A stretch of 8,249 nucleotides of DNA from contig CAZART010000178.1 of NCBI GenBank assembly GCA_964487555.1, positions 1 to 8,249 of the forward strand, given 5' to 3'. Shown here one piece after another: positions 1-6,415 of this stretch. Position numbers and translations under genes: made by a program. The notes beneath the pieces were generated by a model that did no database searches, was not told where the DNA came from, and was given only the letters and a program-made list of their open reading frames with translations. Positions within the stretch are counted from its first letter, which is position 1. Each line of letters starts with the position of its first letter. Source of the DNA: CAZART01 sp964487555. Lineage in GTDB: Bacteria > Bacteroidota > Rhodothermia > Rhodothermales > VXPQ01.

Positions 1-1076
1 ATATGGACAGCCGGTTGAAATCCGAATACTCCTTCGATTCGTTTATCGAAGGCGATTGCAATCGCCTCGCCCGGAGCGCCTCGGTCGCCATTGCCAAGAA
101 CCCGGGCGGGACGAGCTTCAATCCGTTCATGGTCTACGGCGGCGTCGGACTCGGAAAGACGCACATCGTGCAGGCTATCGGCAACCACGTAAACGCACAG
201 CAAAGGACAGATCGCGTTCTGTACGTTTCGAGCGAGCAGTTTACCTCTCAATTCGTCCGGTCGATCCAGGAGAATCGGGTCTCCGATTTCTCCAACTTCT
301 ACCGGCAGATCGATCTGCTTATCGTCGACGACGTCCAGTTCTTCGGGGGAAAAGAGAAGACGCAGGAGGAGTTTTTCCACGTCTTCAATGAGCTGCATCA
401 AACCGGAAAGCAGATCATTCTCTGTGCCGACCGGCCGCCGTCGGAAATTTCGGGCATTGAGGAACGGCTGCTATCCCGCTTCAAGTGGGGTCTGAGCGCC
501 GACATTCAGCCGCCGGATCTGGAGACGCGCATCGCGATCCTCCAGCACAAGGCTGCAAAGCATAACGTATCGCTGCATCCCGATGTCATCGACTTCGTGG
601 CGGAACGCGTGAAGGCGAACATCCGCCAGCTTGAAGGCGCATTACTCAAGCTGTCCGCTCATGCCGGTCTCTATCGGCGCGAGATCGACCCGGATGCTGC
701 GAAGGAAATTCTTCGGGATATGATGAATGACGTGCAGGTACGACTCGAAATCGAGGACATCCAGCGTTCCGTGGCTCAGTTCTACGGGCTCGTGCCGGAG
801 CTGCTTTCGGCCAAGACGCGCAAGCGAGAAATCGTAACGGCACGGCACGTCGCTATGTATTTCAGCAAGCAGATGACGTCTCATTCGTTGAAGAGCATCG
901 GTCTGCGGTTCGGCGGGCGCGACCATTCGACAGTGATTCACGCCTGCAATTCGGTCGAAAACCGTCTCGAGCTCGAACCTGCCTTCCACGAAGAAGTAGA
1001 GGAGATCAAGAAAAGCCTGGACCGGCAATCGCCGCCGCGATCGATCAGGATGCGCAACCAGATCGGCATAGCCTGA
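1..1076 (+). CDS. dnaA: Chromosomal replication initiator protein DnaA (5' partial)
   Basis: DnaA is the AAA+ ATPase that binds DnaA boxes at oriC, melts the origin and helps load the helicase. Reading from the ATG at base 3, the AAA+ domain shows Walker A GGVGLGKT (residues 46-53), Walker B LLIVDD (105-110), sensor I CADRP (141-145), the arginine-finger segment RLLSRF (155-160) and sensor II IRQLEGA (207-213). The DNA-binding domain IV starts near residue 245 and carries the signature GGRDHSTVIHA (304-314). The ATG at base 3 is probably internal. In relatives, a DPQLNPxYSFENF-like stretch sits at this point, so domains I and II should lie upstream of the window. All key residues are present, so this looks like a working DnaA and not a degenerate paralogue. 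No dnaN follows, and I saw no TTATCCACA box in the window. Confidence 0.95.
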   Translation, partial: MDSRLKSEYSFDSFIEGDCNRLARSASVAIAKNPGGTSFNPFMVYGGVGLGKTHIVQAIGNHVNAQQRTDRVLYVSSEQFTSQFVRSIQENRVSDFSNFYRQIDLLIVDDVQFFGGKEKTQEEFFHVFNELHQTGKQIILCADRPPSEISGIEERLLSRFKWGLSADIQPPDLETRIAILQHKAAKHNVSLHPDVIDFVAERVKANIRQLEGALLKLSAHAGLYRREIDPDAAKEILRDMMNDVQVRLEIEDIQRSVAQFYGLVPELLSAKTRKREIVTARHVAMYFSKQMTSHSLKSIGLRFGGRDHSTVIHACNSVENRLELEPAFHEEVEEIKKSLDRQSPPRSIRMRNQIGIA

Positions 1077-1113
1077 AAAAACACCCCTCATCACACCTTC
1101 TCCGAAGCCAGGC

Positions 1114-1142
1114 GGCCGGTGTCCCCAAAGGGGGCGCCGGCC
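1114..1142 (+). terminator. Strong GC-rich hairpin after dnaA; possible terminator or 3'-end stabiliser
   Basis: The arms at 1114-1126 and 1130-1142 pair over 13 bp with an AAA loop. Two of the pairs (1120-1136 and 1122-1134) are U-G wobbles. These are tolerated in RNA read from the + strand but would be A-C mismatches in minus-strand RNA, so the structure favours + strand transcripts, that is the 3' untranslated region of dnaA. It starts 38 bases after the dnaA stop. No T-run follows, so it is not a classical intrinsic terminator. It could instead stabilise the mRNA end or belong to a dispersed repeat family. Confidence 0.5.
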
Positions 1143-1234
1143 GTCGGCGCGTTGGGGATGGATTGGGCCGGCGGCGAGCCGTAGGGCCATTGGAAACGCC
1201 ACGCCCTGCCATACGTTGTGGTCTGAGCGCACGC

Positions 1235-1238
1235 GGAG
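1235..1238 (+). promoter_or_regulatory. GGAG ribosome binding site supporting the TTG start at 1249
   Basis: GGAG lies 10 bases before the TTG at 1249. The other in-frame starts, TTG at 1216 and GTG at 1276, have no comparable site upstream. This decides the start chosen for the exonuclease gene, although the spacing is at the long end. Confidence 0.45.
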
Positions 1239-1248
1239 ACGCCTGCGT

Positions 1249-2271
1249 TTGAGTGTTTCAACAGACCCTTCATCCGTGGCGGATCTCCTCTCCATCACCC
1301 CGAGCGGCCTCTACTGCGAAGCCGGCGACTTCTACGTCGACCCCTGGCGCGCCGTCGAACGTGCAGTAATCACCCACGCTCACTCCGATCACGCGCGCCC
1401 CGGATCGAAACGCTATCTCTGCGCGGCGCGCGGTGCAGCCCTCCTGAATGCTCGGATCGGACCGGCCGAGATCGAAGGCGTTCCGTTCGGAGAACCCGTC
1501 AACATCAACGGCGTCCGCGTATCACTCCACCCCGCCGGACACATCCTTGGTTCGGCCCAGGTACGCATCGAGTATAAAGGACGGGTGTGGGTCGTGACCG
1601 GCGATTACAAAACGGACCCGGATCCTACGAGCGACGATTTTGAGCTGATCCGGTGCCACACTCTTATCACGGAGTGCACGTTCGGATTACCGGTGTACTG
1701 CTGGCCCAAACCGGCCGAGGTATTTGAGGCGATCAATGCCTGGTGGCGGCTAAATCAAGAAGCCGGAAAAACGAGCGTTCTTTTCGGATATGCGCTCGGC
1801 AAAGCGCAGCGGCTGATCGGCGGACTTGATCCCGGTATAGGTCCCATATACACGCATGGGGCGGTCGAAAAGCTCACCGATCTCTATCGAAGCGCGGGCG
1901 TAGAGCTTCCGCCGACCATCCATGTTTCGGATGAACCGGCCGCGGCCGACTGGAGCCGTGCAATGGTGCTCGCGCCACAGAGTGAAAACGGACGCGCCTG
2001 GACCCGACGTTTTGCCCCGTATTCGACGGCTTTTGCTTCCGGCTGGATGCGAATCCGTGGGAGACGCAGGCAGCGGGCGGTCGACCGTGGATTCGTCCTC
2101 TCCGACCACGTCGATTGGCCGGCTTTGGTGGACGTCATTGCAGAGAGCGGGGCCGAGCGCATCATCGCTACACACGGGTACACGGATACGGTCGTGCGGT
2201 ATCTTCAGGAGCAGGGAATGCAGGCGGAAGCCATGCCGACGCGTTATAGAGCGGAAGGGGAAGAATCGTGA
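1249..2271 (+). CDS. DNA ligase-associated exonuclease, metallo-beta-lactamase/beta-CASP-like
   Basis: This is a cytoplasmic Mn-dependent DNA nuclease of the ligase-associated exonuclease family. Members sit in a DNA repair cassette with an ATP-dependent ligase, an Lhr-Core-type helicase and a metallophosphoesterase. Counting from the TTG at 1249, the metal-binding HAHSDH is at residues 43-48, HPAGHILGSAQ at 94-104, GD at 118-119, TECTFG at 141-146, GYALGKAQ at 180-187, SDHVDW at 285-290 and the final THGY at 308-311. The protein is 340 residues, normal for the family. Conserved sequence begins at LLSITPSGLYC, so TTG 1249 (with GGAG) or GTG 1276 are both possible starts; TTG 1216 is less likely. 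Its last codons overlap the ligase start by four bases (GTGA), indicating one operon and probably translational coupling. The family call is secure; substrate details are by analogy. Confidence 0.93.
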   Translation: MSVSTDPSSVADLLSITPSGLYCEAGDFYVDPWRAVERAVITHAHSDHARPGSKRYLCAARGAALLNARIGPAEIEGVPFGEPVNINGVRVSLHPAGHILGSAQVRIEYKGRVWVVTGDYKTDPDPTSDDFELIRCHTLITECTFGLPVYCWPKPAEVFEAINAWWRLNQEAGKTSVLFGYALGKAQRLIGGLDPGIGPIYTHGAVEKLTDLYRSAGVELPPTIHVSDEPAAADWSRAMVLAPQSENGRAWTRRFAPYSTAFASGWMRIRGRRRQRAVDRGFVLSDHVDWPALVDVIAESGAERIIATHGYTDTVVRYLQEQGMQAEAMPTRYRAEGEES

Positions 2272-3872
2272 GGGCATTCACCGACCTATATACCGCGCTC
2301 GATGAAACGACCAGCATCAACGAGAAGGTCGCGGCGATGGCTTCCTACTTCCGCCAGGCCCCCGCGGAGGACGCCGTCTGGGCCGTATACTTTCTGAGCG
2401 GCCGCCGTCCGAAGCGCCTCGTTCGATCAAGCGATCTTCGCGCGTGGGCTACGGAGGCGGCCGGCCTTCCTCCCTGGCTTTTCGACGAATCCTACAGCGT
2501 CGTCGGCGACTTGGCCGAAACCATCGCCCTTTTGTTACCGGATGGACGGAACGGCACCGACAGGCCGTTGCATTACTGGGTTGAACGGAGACTGCTCGCG
2601 ATGCGCCGAATGGATCCCGAGACCCAGCGAGAAGCAATGAGGGATGCCTGGGGCCATCTCAATTACGATCAGCGATTCGTATGGAATAAGCTGATCACGA
2701 GCGGATTCCGCGTCGGCGTATCGCAAAAACTGCTCGTCCGAGCGCTGTCGATGGAGAGCGGAATCGACGAAGCCGTTCTTACCCACCGTATGATGGGAAA
2801 CTGGCAGCCGACGACGGAATTCTATCGCCGCCTGAGGGCAGAGGATACCTCCGACGCAGTCAAGAGCCGCCCCTACCCGTTCTGCCTCGCTCATGCGATC
2901 GACGGACCTCCGCACGATCTTGGCGCCGTGGAATCCTGGCAGGTGGAATGGAAATGGGACGGCATCCGGGCGCAAGTCGTCCGGCGCGGTGGCCGGGTGT
3001 TCATCTGGTCGAGAGGAGAAGAGCTCGTCACGGACCGCTTTCCAGAGGTGCGCGACAGTGCGCTCGTGCTGCCCGACGGTCTCGTGCTCGACGGCGAGGT
3101 GCTTGCCTGGCGGGACGGGCAGGTGCTTCCGTTCGCGCAGCTGCAGCGGCGCATCGGCCGGAAACATGTCGGCCGGAAGCTCTTGCATGACGTGCCCGTC
3201 GCCTTTCTCGCCTTCGACGTCCTTGAACTCGACGGGGACGACGTCAGGGAGCTTCCGCTCAACGCAAGGCGTGATCTCCTCGAAGTTGTCCTCAAGACGA
3301 CGACCAACGCGCTGCAGATTCAGATCGCCCCCATCGTCGCCGCGTCAACCTGGAGGGAGCTAACCGATCTCCACGGTCAGAGCCGAGGTCGAGGCGTAGA
3401 GGGTTTCATCGTGAAAAGGATGGACGCGGCGTATGCCGTGGGCAGAAGACGCGGCGTGTGGTGGAAATGGAAAGTCGATCCATATACCGTAGACGCCGTT
3501 CTCATGTATGCACAGCCGGGCCATGGCAAACGTGCGACCCTGTACACCGACTATACGTTCGCGATATGGAAAGGCAGCGAGCTGGTCCCCTTCGCCAAGG
3601 CCTATTCGGGACTCACCGATCTCGAAATCCGGGAGGTAGATCGATTCGTCCGGGAGCACACGATCGAGCGCTTCGGCCCTGTACGGAGCGTCGAACCGCA
3701 GCTCGTGTTCGAAATCGGGTTCGAAGGAATAAGACGCTCGTCACGCCATAAATCCGGCGTGGCGCTGCGATTTCCGCGGATGATCCGCTGGCGGAAGGAT
3801 AAAGCTCCGGAAGATGCCGATACGTTCGAGGCGCTGACGGTGCTTCTTCCCCAGAGTCCTACCGATCCCTGA
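2268..3872 (+). CDS. ATP-dependent DNA ligase of the exonuclease-linked cassette
   Basis: This enzyme seals nicks in DNA by way of a lysine-AMP intermediate, probably in repair and not replication. Residues 1-190 form an N-terminal DNA-binding domain, starting with the YxALDETTSxNEKV segment typical of this ligase group. The nucleotidyltransferase core has motif I KWDG with the adenylated lysine at 229, motif III LDGEV (274-278), motif IIIa FDVLELDG (316-323), motif IV EGFIVKR (378-384) and motif V around WWKWKVDP (398-405). The OB-fold domain ends with motif VI RFPRMIRWRKDK (501-512). At 534 residues it is full length. The GTG start at 2268 overlaps the exonuclease stop, and a purine-rich GGAAGGGGAAG lies just before it. 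All catalytic motifs are intact. It is not the Ku-associated LigD type, since no polymerase or phosphoesterase domain is fused and no Ku gene is nearby. Confidence 0.95.
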   Translation: MRAFTDLYTALDETTSINEKVAAMASYFRQAPAEDAVWAVYFLSGRRPKRLVRSSDLRAWATEAAGLPPWLFDESYSVVGDLAETIALLLPDGRNGTDRPLHYWVERRLLAMRRMDPETQREAMRDAWGHLNYDQRFVWNKLITSGFRVGVSQKLLVRALSMESGIDEAVLTHRMMGNWQPTTEFYRRLRAEDTSDAVKSRPYPFCLAHAIDGPPHDLGAVESWQVEWKWDGIRAQVVRRGGRVFIWSRGEELVTDRFPEVRDSALVLPDGLVLDGEVLAWRDGQVLPFAQLQRRIGRKHVGRKLLHDVPVAFLAFDVLELDGDDVRELPLNARRDLLEVVLKTTTNALQIQIAPIVAASTWRELTDLHGQSRGRGVEGFIVKRMDAAYAVGRRRGVWWKWKVDPYTVDAVLMYAQPGHGKRATLYTDYTFAIWKGSELVPFAKAYSGLTDLEIREVDRFVREHTIERFGPVRSVEPQLVFEIGFEGIRRSSRHKSGVALRFPRMIRWRKDKAPEDADTFEALTVLLPQSPTDP

Positions 3873-3992
3873 ATCGCGACCACTTGCGGTGCCCTGCCGA
3901 ACGTCATCCGGCTCATTGCGCTGGTGGACATTCGGAAGCCCGACTCCCTCTGGAGTGCGCCGAAAGTTCAACCTCTCGCCTACGAAATCTAC

Positions 3993-4118
3993 ATTATTGT
4001 ACGTATCTATTATGTACAGATGGGCGCAGTAGGTACAGATGGGCGCAGGTGTCGTAGAGCGCGATACTGCCGTTTCGCGACCGGTACGGCTGTTTGGCAA
4101 CCGGTACTGCTGGTTCGC
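3993..4118 (+). repeat. Region of short tandem repeats built around GTAC/GGTAC
   Basis: Two exact 16-base copies of GTACAGATGGGCGCAG lie at 4014-4029 and 4033-4048 (period 19). Three imperfect 20-base units follow at 4059-4078, 4079-4098 and 4099-4118; the last two share ACCGGTAC-GCTG-TT-G-C. An AT-rich stretch before them holds ATTATTGTAC (3993-4002) and TATTATGTAC (4008-4017). The GTAC core recurs at 3999, 4014, 4033, 4084 and 4104. Periods of 19 and 20 are not multiples of three, which argues against coding. The array ends 12 bases before the ATG of the PH-like gene, so repeated operator sites are one explanation and replication-slippage repeats another. Confidence 0.6.
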
Positions 4119-4130
4119 ACCCTTTCATCT

Positions 4131-4469
4131 ATGGATTACGAAGTCGAACTGAACTACCGGCTGACCGGCCATCTCGACCCGGGGGAGGTCGTGCTTACGA
4201 CCTTGGTGTCCATTCAGCACGGCATTTACGGCGCGACGGACCGCCGCATCCTCTGTCTAAATACGGATTCGATCGGGTACCGCATCCGGGTGCACCCCTA
4301 TTCCGATCTGGAACGCGTCGAGTGCATGGAAGAAAGCGGCGCCTGGTTCGTTCAGTTTTGTGCGGCCGGCCGCGAACTCACGGTGCGTGCTCGATCCCGT
4401 CGAGAAGCTCGACGATTTGTGAAGGTCGTCACGCAGCGTCTCAGGCAGCCGGAGAAACAGGTCGCTTGA
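4131..4469 (+). CDS. Small bacterial PH-domain-like protein
   Basis: The 112-residue product has the layout of a single bacterial pleckstrin-homology-like domain: LxPGE (15-19), a strand pair ending in the characteristic GIYGATDRRILCL (31-43), SDLERVE (58-64), further beta strands with a glycine turn (GAWFVQF, AAGREL), and a C-terminal basic helix from about 88 to 105. I see no signal peptide or membrane segment, so it is probably cytoplasmic. Ligand and partner are unknown; such domains in bacteria usually mediate protein or membrane contacts. ATG 4131 was chosen because the conserved fold begins there. An in-frame extension back to GTG 3924 would read through the GTAC repeat region and looks non-coding. 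The short tandem repeats just upstream may carry its promoter. Fold assignment is moderately sure, function unknown. Confidence 0.7.
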   Translation: MDYEVELNYRLTGHLDPGEVVLTTLVSIQHGIYGATDRRILCLNTDSIGYRIRVHPYSDLERVECMEESGAWFVQFCAAGRELTVRARSRREARRFVKVVTQRLRQPEKQVA

Positions 4470-4557
4470 CCCCAAGCGTGAGGGTGAACTGAAGTGCCAA
4501 CGGGCCAACACACGCACGCCGTGACCTTTTTCGGTGCCACAACGACATAGACGCGGT

Positions 4558-4929
4558 ATGGCGGAGGAGAAAACATCCTTAAGCCCACGCGAGACGGCGA
4601 TGCGCATGCTTCAACATGCGCACGACGATGTCTCCTACGAGGACATCGTTCGTCAGCTGCGCATCCTGCAGCATATCGAATGGGTAACGACGGACCTCGA
4701 GATGGGCGAGCCTTCAGCCGATCCCTCCGATCAAGTGACGGCTCACGAGGTCGAGCGACCCCGCCGCATGTCGCTTACCGCCGAGGAGCCGTCGCTCGTC
4801 CTTCGCAGCCATCCTCATTACAGCTGGCGGTCGCTTGCCGAGCGGTCGGAAGATCAGTGTGGATCCCCGTCCGACCCCGAAACTTCTGGTTCCGATCCTG
4901 CCCTTGGAGAAGCGTCCTGGAACTACTAG
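4558..4929 (+). CDS. Antitoxin-like small protein, no toxin adjacent
   Basis: I do not recognise the full protein (123 residues). Residues 10-52, with DDVSYEDIVRQL, then LQHIE, then LEMGE, resemble the core of small antitoxins paired with RelE/ParE-type toxins, whose pattern is D-D-x-S/T-x-E-D-I followed by a helix with an I-E pair and a D-x-E-x-G end. In those proteins the sequence normally stops about 15 residues later. Here it continues for some 70 residues of low-complexity Ser/Pro/Asp/Glu-rich sequence, which looks unstructured. No toxin-like sequence follows in any + strand frame; the next gene is convergent. ATG 4558 is preferred over GTG 4534 because the extra eight residues (MPQRHRRG) look unlike the family. 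It may be a solitary antitoxin, a general small regulator, or one whose toxin has been lost. Confidence 0.5.
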   Translation: MAEEKTSLSPRETAMRMLQHAHDDVSYEDIVRQLRILQHIEWVTTDLEMGEPSADPSDQVTAHEVERPRRMSLTAEEPSLVLRSHPHYSWRSLAERSEDQCGSPSDPETSGSDPALGEASWNY

Positions 4930-4954
4930 GAACCACGCTGGGAAAATTCCTGCC

Positions 4955-4977
4955 GGTTCGTCCGTTCTGACCGGACC
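4955..4977. terminator. Possible bidirectional terminator between convergent genes
   Basis: GGTTC-GTC pairs with GAC-(C)-GGACC around a six-base loop, giving eight pairs with one bulge and one wobble. It sits exactly between the antitoxin-like gene and the stop codon of the convergent FlgM-like gene. Only short T-rich sequence follows, so it is weak. Confidence 0.3.
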
Positions 4978-5319
4978 TTACGGTTCGTTTTCAAACACAC
5001 TGCTCAACACGCCGGCCACCTCTTTCACCACTTCGGGTTGATTGTAGTAGCCGTAATGGATGCGCTCCAGCACTTCGTCGGCGCGCTCGTCGGTCAAAGG
5101 TGCCGTCCCAAGAAGCGTCTTAATGATCATATCGACCTCCGGCATCTGTCGCATTTCGTCGAGGAGCTCGCGTGCCCGGTAGGAAATCACCACTCTGTCG
5201 CGTACGATGCGTAATCGCGGTCGATCGGCATCGTCGGACGGGCCGCTCTCGTGCCCGGCCAAAGATATTTCGGATCGTTGCGGCGCGACAGGCACCGGGT
5301 AGAGGCTTCTGATATTCAT
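4978..5319 (-). CDS. FlgM-like anti-sigma-28 factor homologue
   Basis: The 113-residue protein has a variable N-terminal half and a C-terminal part that resembles the sigma-28-binding region of FlgM. DRVVISYRARELLDEM (about 46-61) matches the DRVEIS-x-x-ARELL start of many FlgM-like proteins. ERADEVLERIHYGYYNQPEVVKEVAGVL (about 82-109) matches the helix-turn-helix pattern 'VxxLRxxIxxGxYxVDxxxVAxxLL'. FlgM holds FliA in check until the flagellar hook is built. The N-terminal 40 residues, with Ser, Asp and Pro, look disordered, as in FlgM. No flagellar genes are in the window, so the target sigma factor is unknown. The ATG at 5319 has no clear ribosome binding site. A sigma-28-like -10 element lies about 60 bases upstream. 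The match is by eye and motif-level only; a DUF-type small regulator remains possible. Confidence 0.6.
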   Translation of the reverse strand: MNIRSLYPVPVAPQRSEISLAGHESGPSDDADRPRLRIVRDRVVISYRARELLDEMRQMPEVDMIIKTLLGTAPLTDERADEVLERIHYGYYNQPEVVKEVAGVLSSVFENEP

Positions 5320-5348
5320 CGGCTCACGAATTCTTGCCGCCGGAAGAC

Positions 5349-5369
5349 GGTGTGGAGGTGGTTCACACC
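5349..5369. promoter_or_regulatory. Inverted repeat upstream of the FlgM-like gene, possible operator
   Basis: GGTGTG and CACACC form a perfect 6-bp dyad with nine bases between. On the + strand two further pairs can form (one of them a G-T). It lies 30 bases before the FlgM-like start codon and just downstream of the possible -10 element, where an operator or leader hairpin would sit. Confidence 0.35.
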
Positions 5370-5378
5370 TTCAGCCTT

Positions 5379-5404
5379 ATATCGGCAGATTCCTCAAATT
5401 TCTA
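5379..5404 (-). promoter_or_regulatory. Possible sigma-28 (FliA-type) promoter for the FlgM-like gene
   Basis: On the minus strand GCCGATAT (5386 down to 5379) matches seven of eight bases of the FliA -10 consensus GCCGATAA. TAGA (5404 down to 5401) stands 14 bases before it; the consensus is TAAA with 15. The transcript would start near 5371, leaving a leader of about 50 bases. TATAAG (5381 down to 5376) overlaps it and could instead serve as an ordinary -10. The -35 match is poor. Confidence 0.35.
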
Positions 5405-5487
5405 AAGAGGAGACCGGTCCGAAATGAGAGCGTAACAGCTTCACCACTATCTTCCGCTCGGCACGGCGGATCCGGATCATTCTCCAT

Positions 5488-5874
5488 TCACGGTAAATCC
5501 GAGCCGCTGCCGCGCGCCCGGCCGCTCCAGTCCGCAGCACGAACCGTCACGTGATCGCCCATGCTCACATTCGCATTCGCACGAATAAGGCCGTCGAGCC
5601 GGATGATTTCGAGCCCTTCATCTTCAGGATACGGTGGGAGCGCGATGGCAGCGGTCGACCTTTCTCCGACGATTTCGATGACGCCACCCTGGCTCAGACC
5701 CATCTTATCAAAGGCCTGCTGGGTAATGCGCGCCGTGCCTTTGCCGACATCCCGTTCGTTGGAACCCGCCACCTGGAGCCGTACATCCGAGTGAGAAAAC
5801 CTCGTAGCGAAGCCGGCGGAACGTGAACAAGCCGGCTCACGGAAGATTGATGGTAGAGAAGCACCCGAGCCCAT
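5488..5874 (-). CDS. Stand-alone Cdc48/VCP N-terminal double-psi beta-barrel domain protein
   Basis: Residues 33-115 read as the first subdomain of a Cdc48/p97 N-domain: LQVAGSNERDVGKGTARI (33-50), KMGLSQGGVIEIVGER (57-72), then PPYPEDEGLEIIRLDGLIR (80-98) and VSMGDHVTVRAA (103-114). Every landmark of the archaeal Cdc48 barrel is present (DVGxGxARI, LGLSxGDVIEI, PxYPEDEG, IIRxDGLIRxNA, VSxGDxVxVR). In full-length proteins a second N-subdomain and two AAA ATPase modules follow; here the frame stops 13 residues after the barrel, and no Walker motif appears in the next 168 bases. N-domains bind cofactors and substrates, so a free copy might act as an adaptor, or it may be a remnant of a larger gene. 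The start is uncertain: ATG 5874 adds 34 atypical residues and leaves only 24 bases to the divergent PEBP gene, while GTG 5772 would remove the first barrel strand. Confidence 0.75.
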   Translation of the reverse strand: MGSGASLPSIFREPACSRSAGFATRFSHSDVRLQVAGSNERDVGKGTARITQQAFDKMGLSQGGVIEIVGERSTAAIALPPYPEDEGLEIIRLDGLIRANANVSMGDHVTVRAADWSGRARGSGSDLP

Positions 5875-5898
5875 TTAATCATTGAGATCGACACGGCC

Positions 5899-6378
5899 AT
5901 GTCGAACGGACTGACGGTTACGACGAACACCTTTTCAGCGGGAGATCCGATCCCGGAGAAATATACCTGCAGGGGTGAGGATGTCTCGCCACCTTTCACA
6001 ATACAGAATCCGCCGGACGGCACCGAGTCACTCGCTTTGCTCGTGGACGACCCTGACGCACCCAACAAGACGTTCACGCACTGGACGATTTTCAATCTTT
6101 CGCCGGACACGACGGTCCTTCCCGAAGGCCTCGATGTGGGTGAGCACTTCGGCGGCGGAGAGGACGTGCCGGTGGAAGGCGTCAATGATTTCGGCGGCAT
6201 TGGATACGGCGGGCCGTGCCCTCCGCCCGGAACGCTGCATCATTATCACTTCCGCTTCTATGCTCTGGACGCGCGACTCGACCTCGAAGCGGGGGCGACG
6301 CGGAAGCAGATCACGGAGGCCATGGACGGCCACGTGTTAGACGAGACGGATTACATCGGCACGTTCCAGCGCTCTTAG
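5899..6378 (+). CDS. YbhB/YbcL family Raf kinase inhibitor-like protein (PEBP)
   Basis: This 159-residue protein belongs to the phosphatidylethanolamine-binding protein superfamily. It has the opening SxTFSxGxxIPxKYTCxGxDVSPP pattern, DPDAP (51-55) and THW (60-62) of the ligand pocket, GYGGPCPP (102-109), the HHYHFRFYALD strand (114-124) and the usual ending YIGTFQR. The length is typical for the bacterial branch. There is no signal peptide, so it is cytoplasmic, unlike periplasmic YbcL. Physiological ligands of bacterial members are not settled; a small anion-binding site is conserved. No ribosome binding site precedes ATG 5899, but homology starts at residue 5 and supports this start. It is followed after 37 bases by a small membrane protein gene on the same strand, probably co-transcribed, and is divergent from the Cdc48-N gene. 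Confidence 0.95.
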   Translation: MSNGLTVTTNTFSAGDPIPEKYTCRGEDVSPPFTIQNPPDGTESLALLVDDPDAPNKTFTHWTIFNLSPDTTVLPEGLDVGEHFGGGEDVPVEGVNDFGGIGYGGPCPPPGTLHHYHFRFYALDARLDLEAGATRKQITEAMDGHVLDETDYIGTFQRS

Positions 6379-6415
6379 ATGCGCGCCGAAGCATCAACAA
6401 AAAAGAACTACGACT

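Noticed and set aside
1..1248. Replication origin next to dnaA
   Set aside because: I saw no TTATCCACA-like cluster or AT-rich unwinding stretch after dnaA; the upstream side is outside the window.
642..1298. 218-codon open frame on the minus strand
   Set aside because: It lies opposite the conserved 3' part of dnaA and the start of the exonuclease; its sequence is arginine-rich with no recognisable pattern, as expected of the antisense of a GC-rich gene.
1750..2277. 175-codon minus-strand frame
   Set aside because: Opposite the exonuclease C-terminal half, whose catalytic motifs are intact; no protein-like pattern.
2535..3188. 217-codon minus-strand frame
   Set aside because: Opposite the ligase; the + strand holds every ligase motif here.
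3943..3956. ACTCC/GGAGT hairpin as a terminator for the ligase gene
   Set aside because: Only five pairs, no T-run, and 70 bases after the stop; likely chance.
3924..4130. In-frame N-terminal extension of the PH-like protein from GTG 3924
   Set aside because: It would translate the short tandem repeats, whose periods are not multiples of three, and adds 69 residues with no pattern before the known fold.
5694..6200. 168-codon minus-strand frame overlapping the PEBP and Cdc48-N genes
   Set aside because: Both overlapped genes have strong family motifs in other frames; this one is a shadow.
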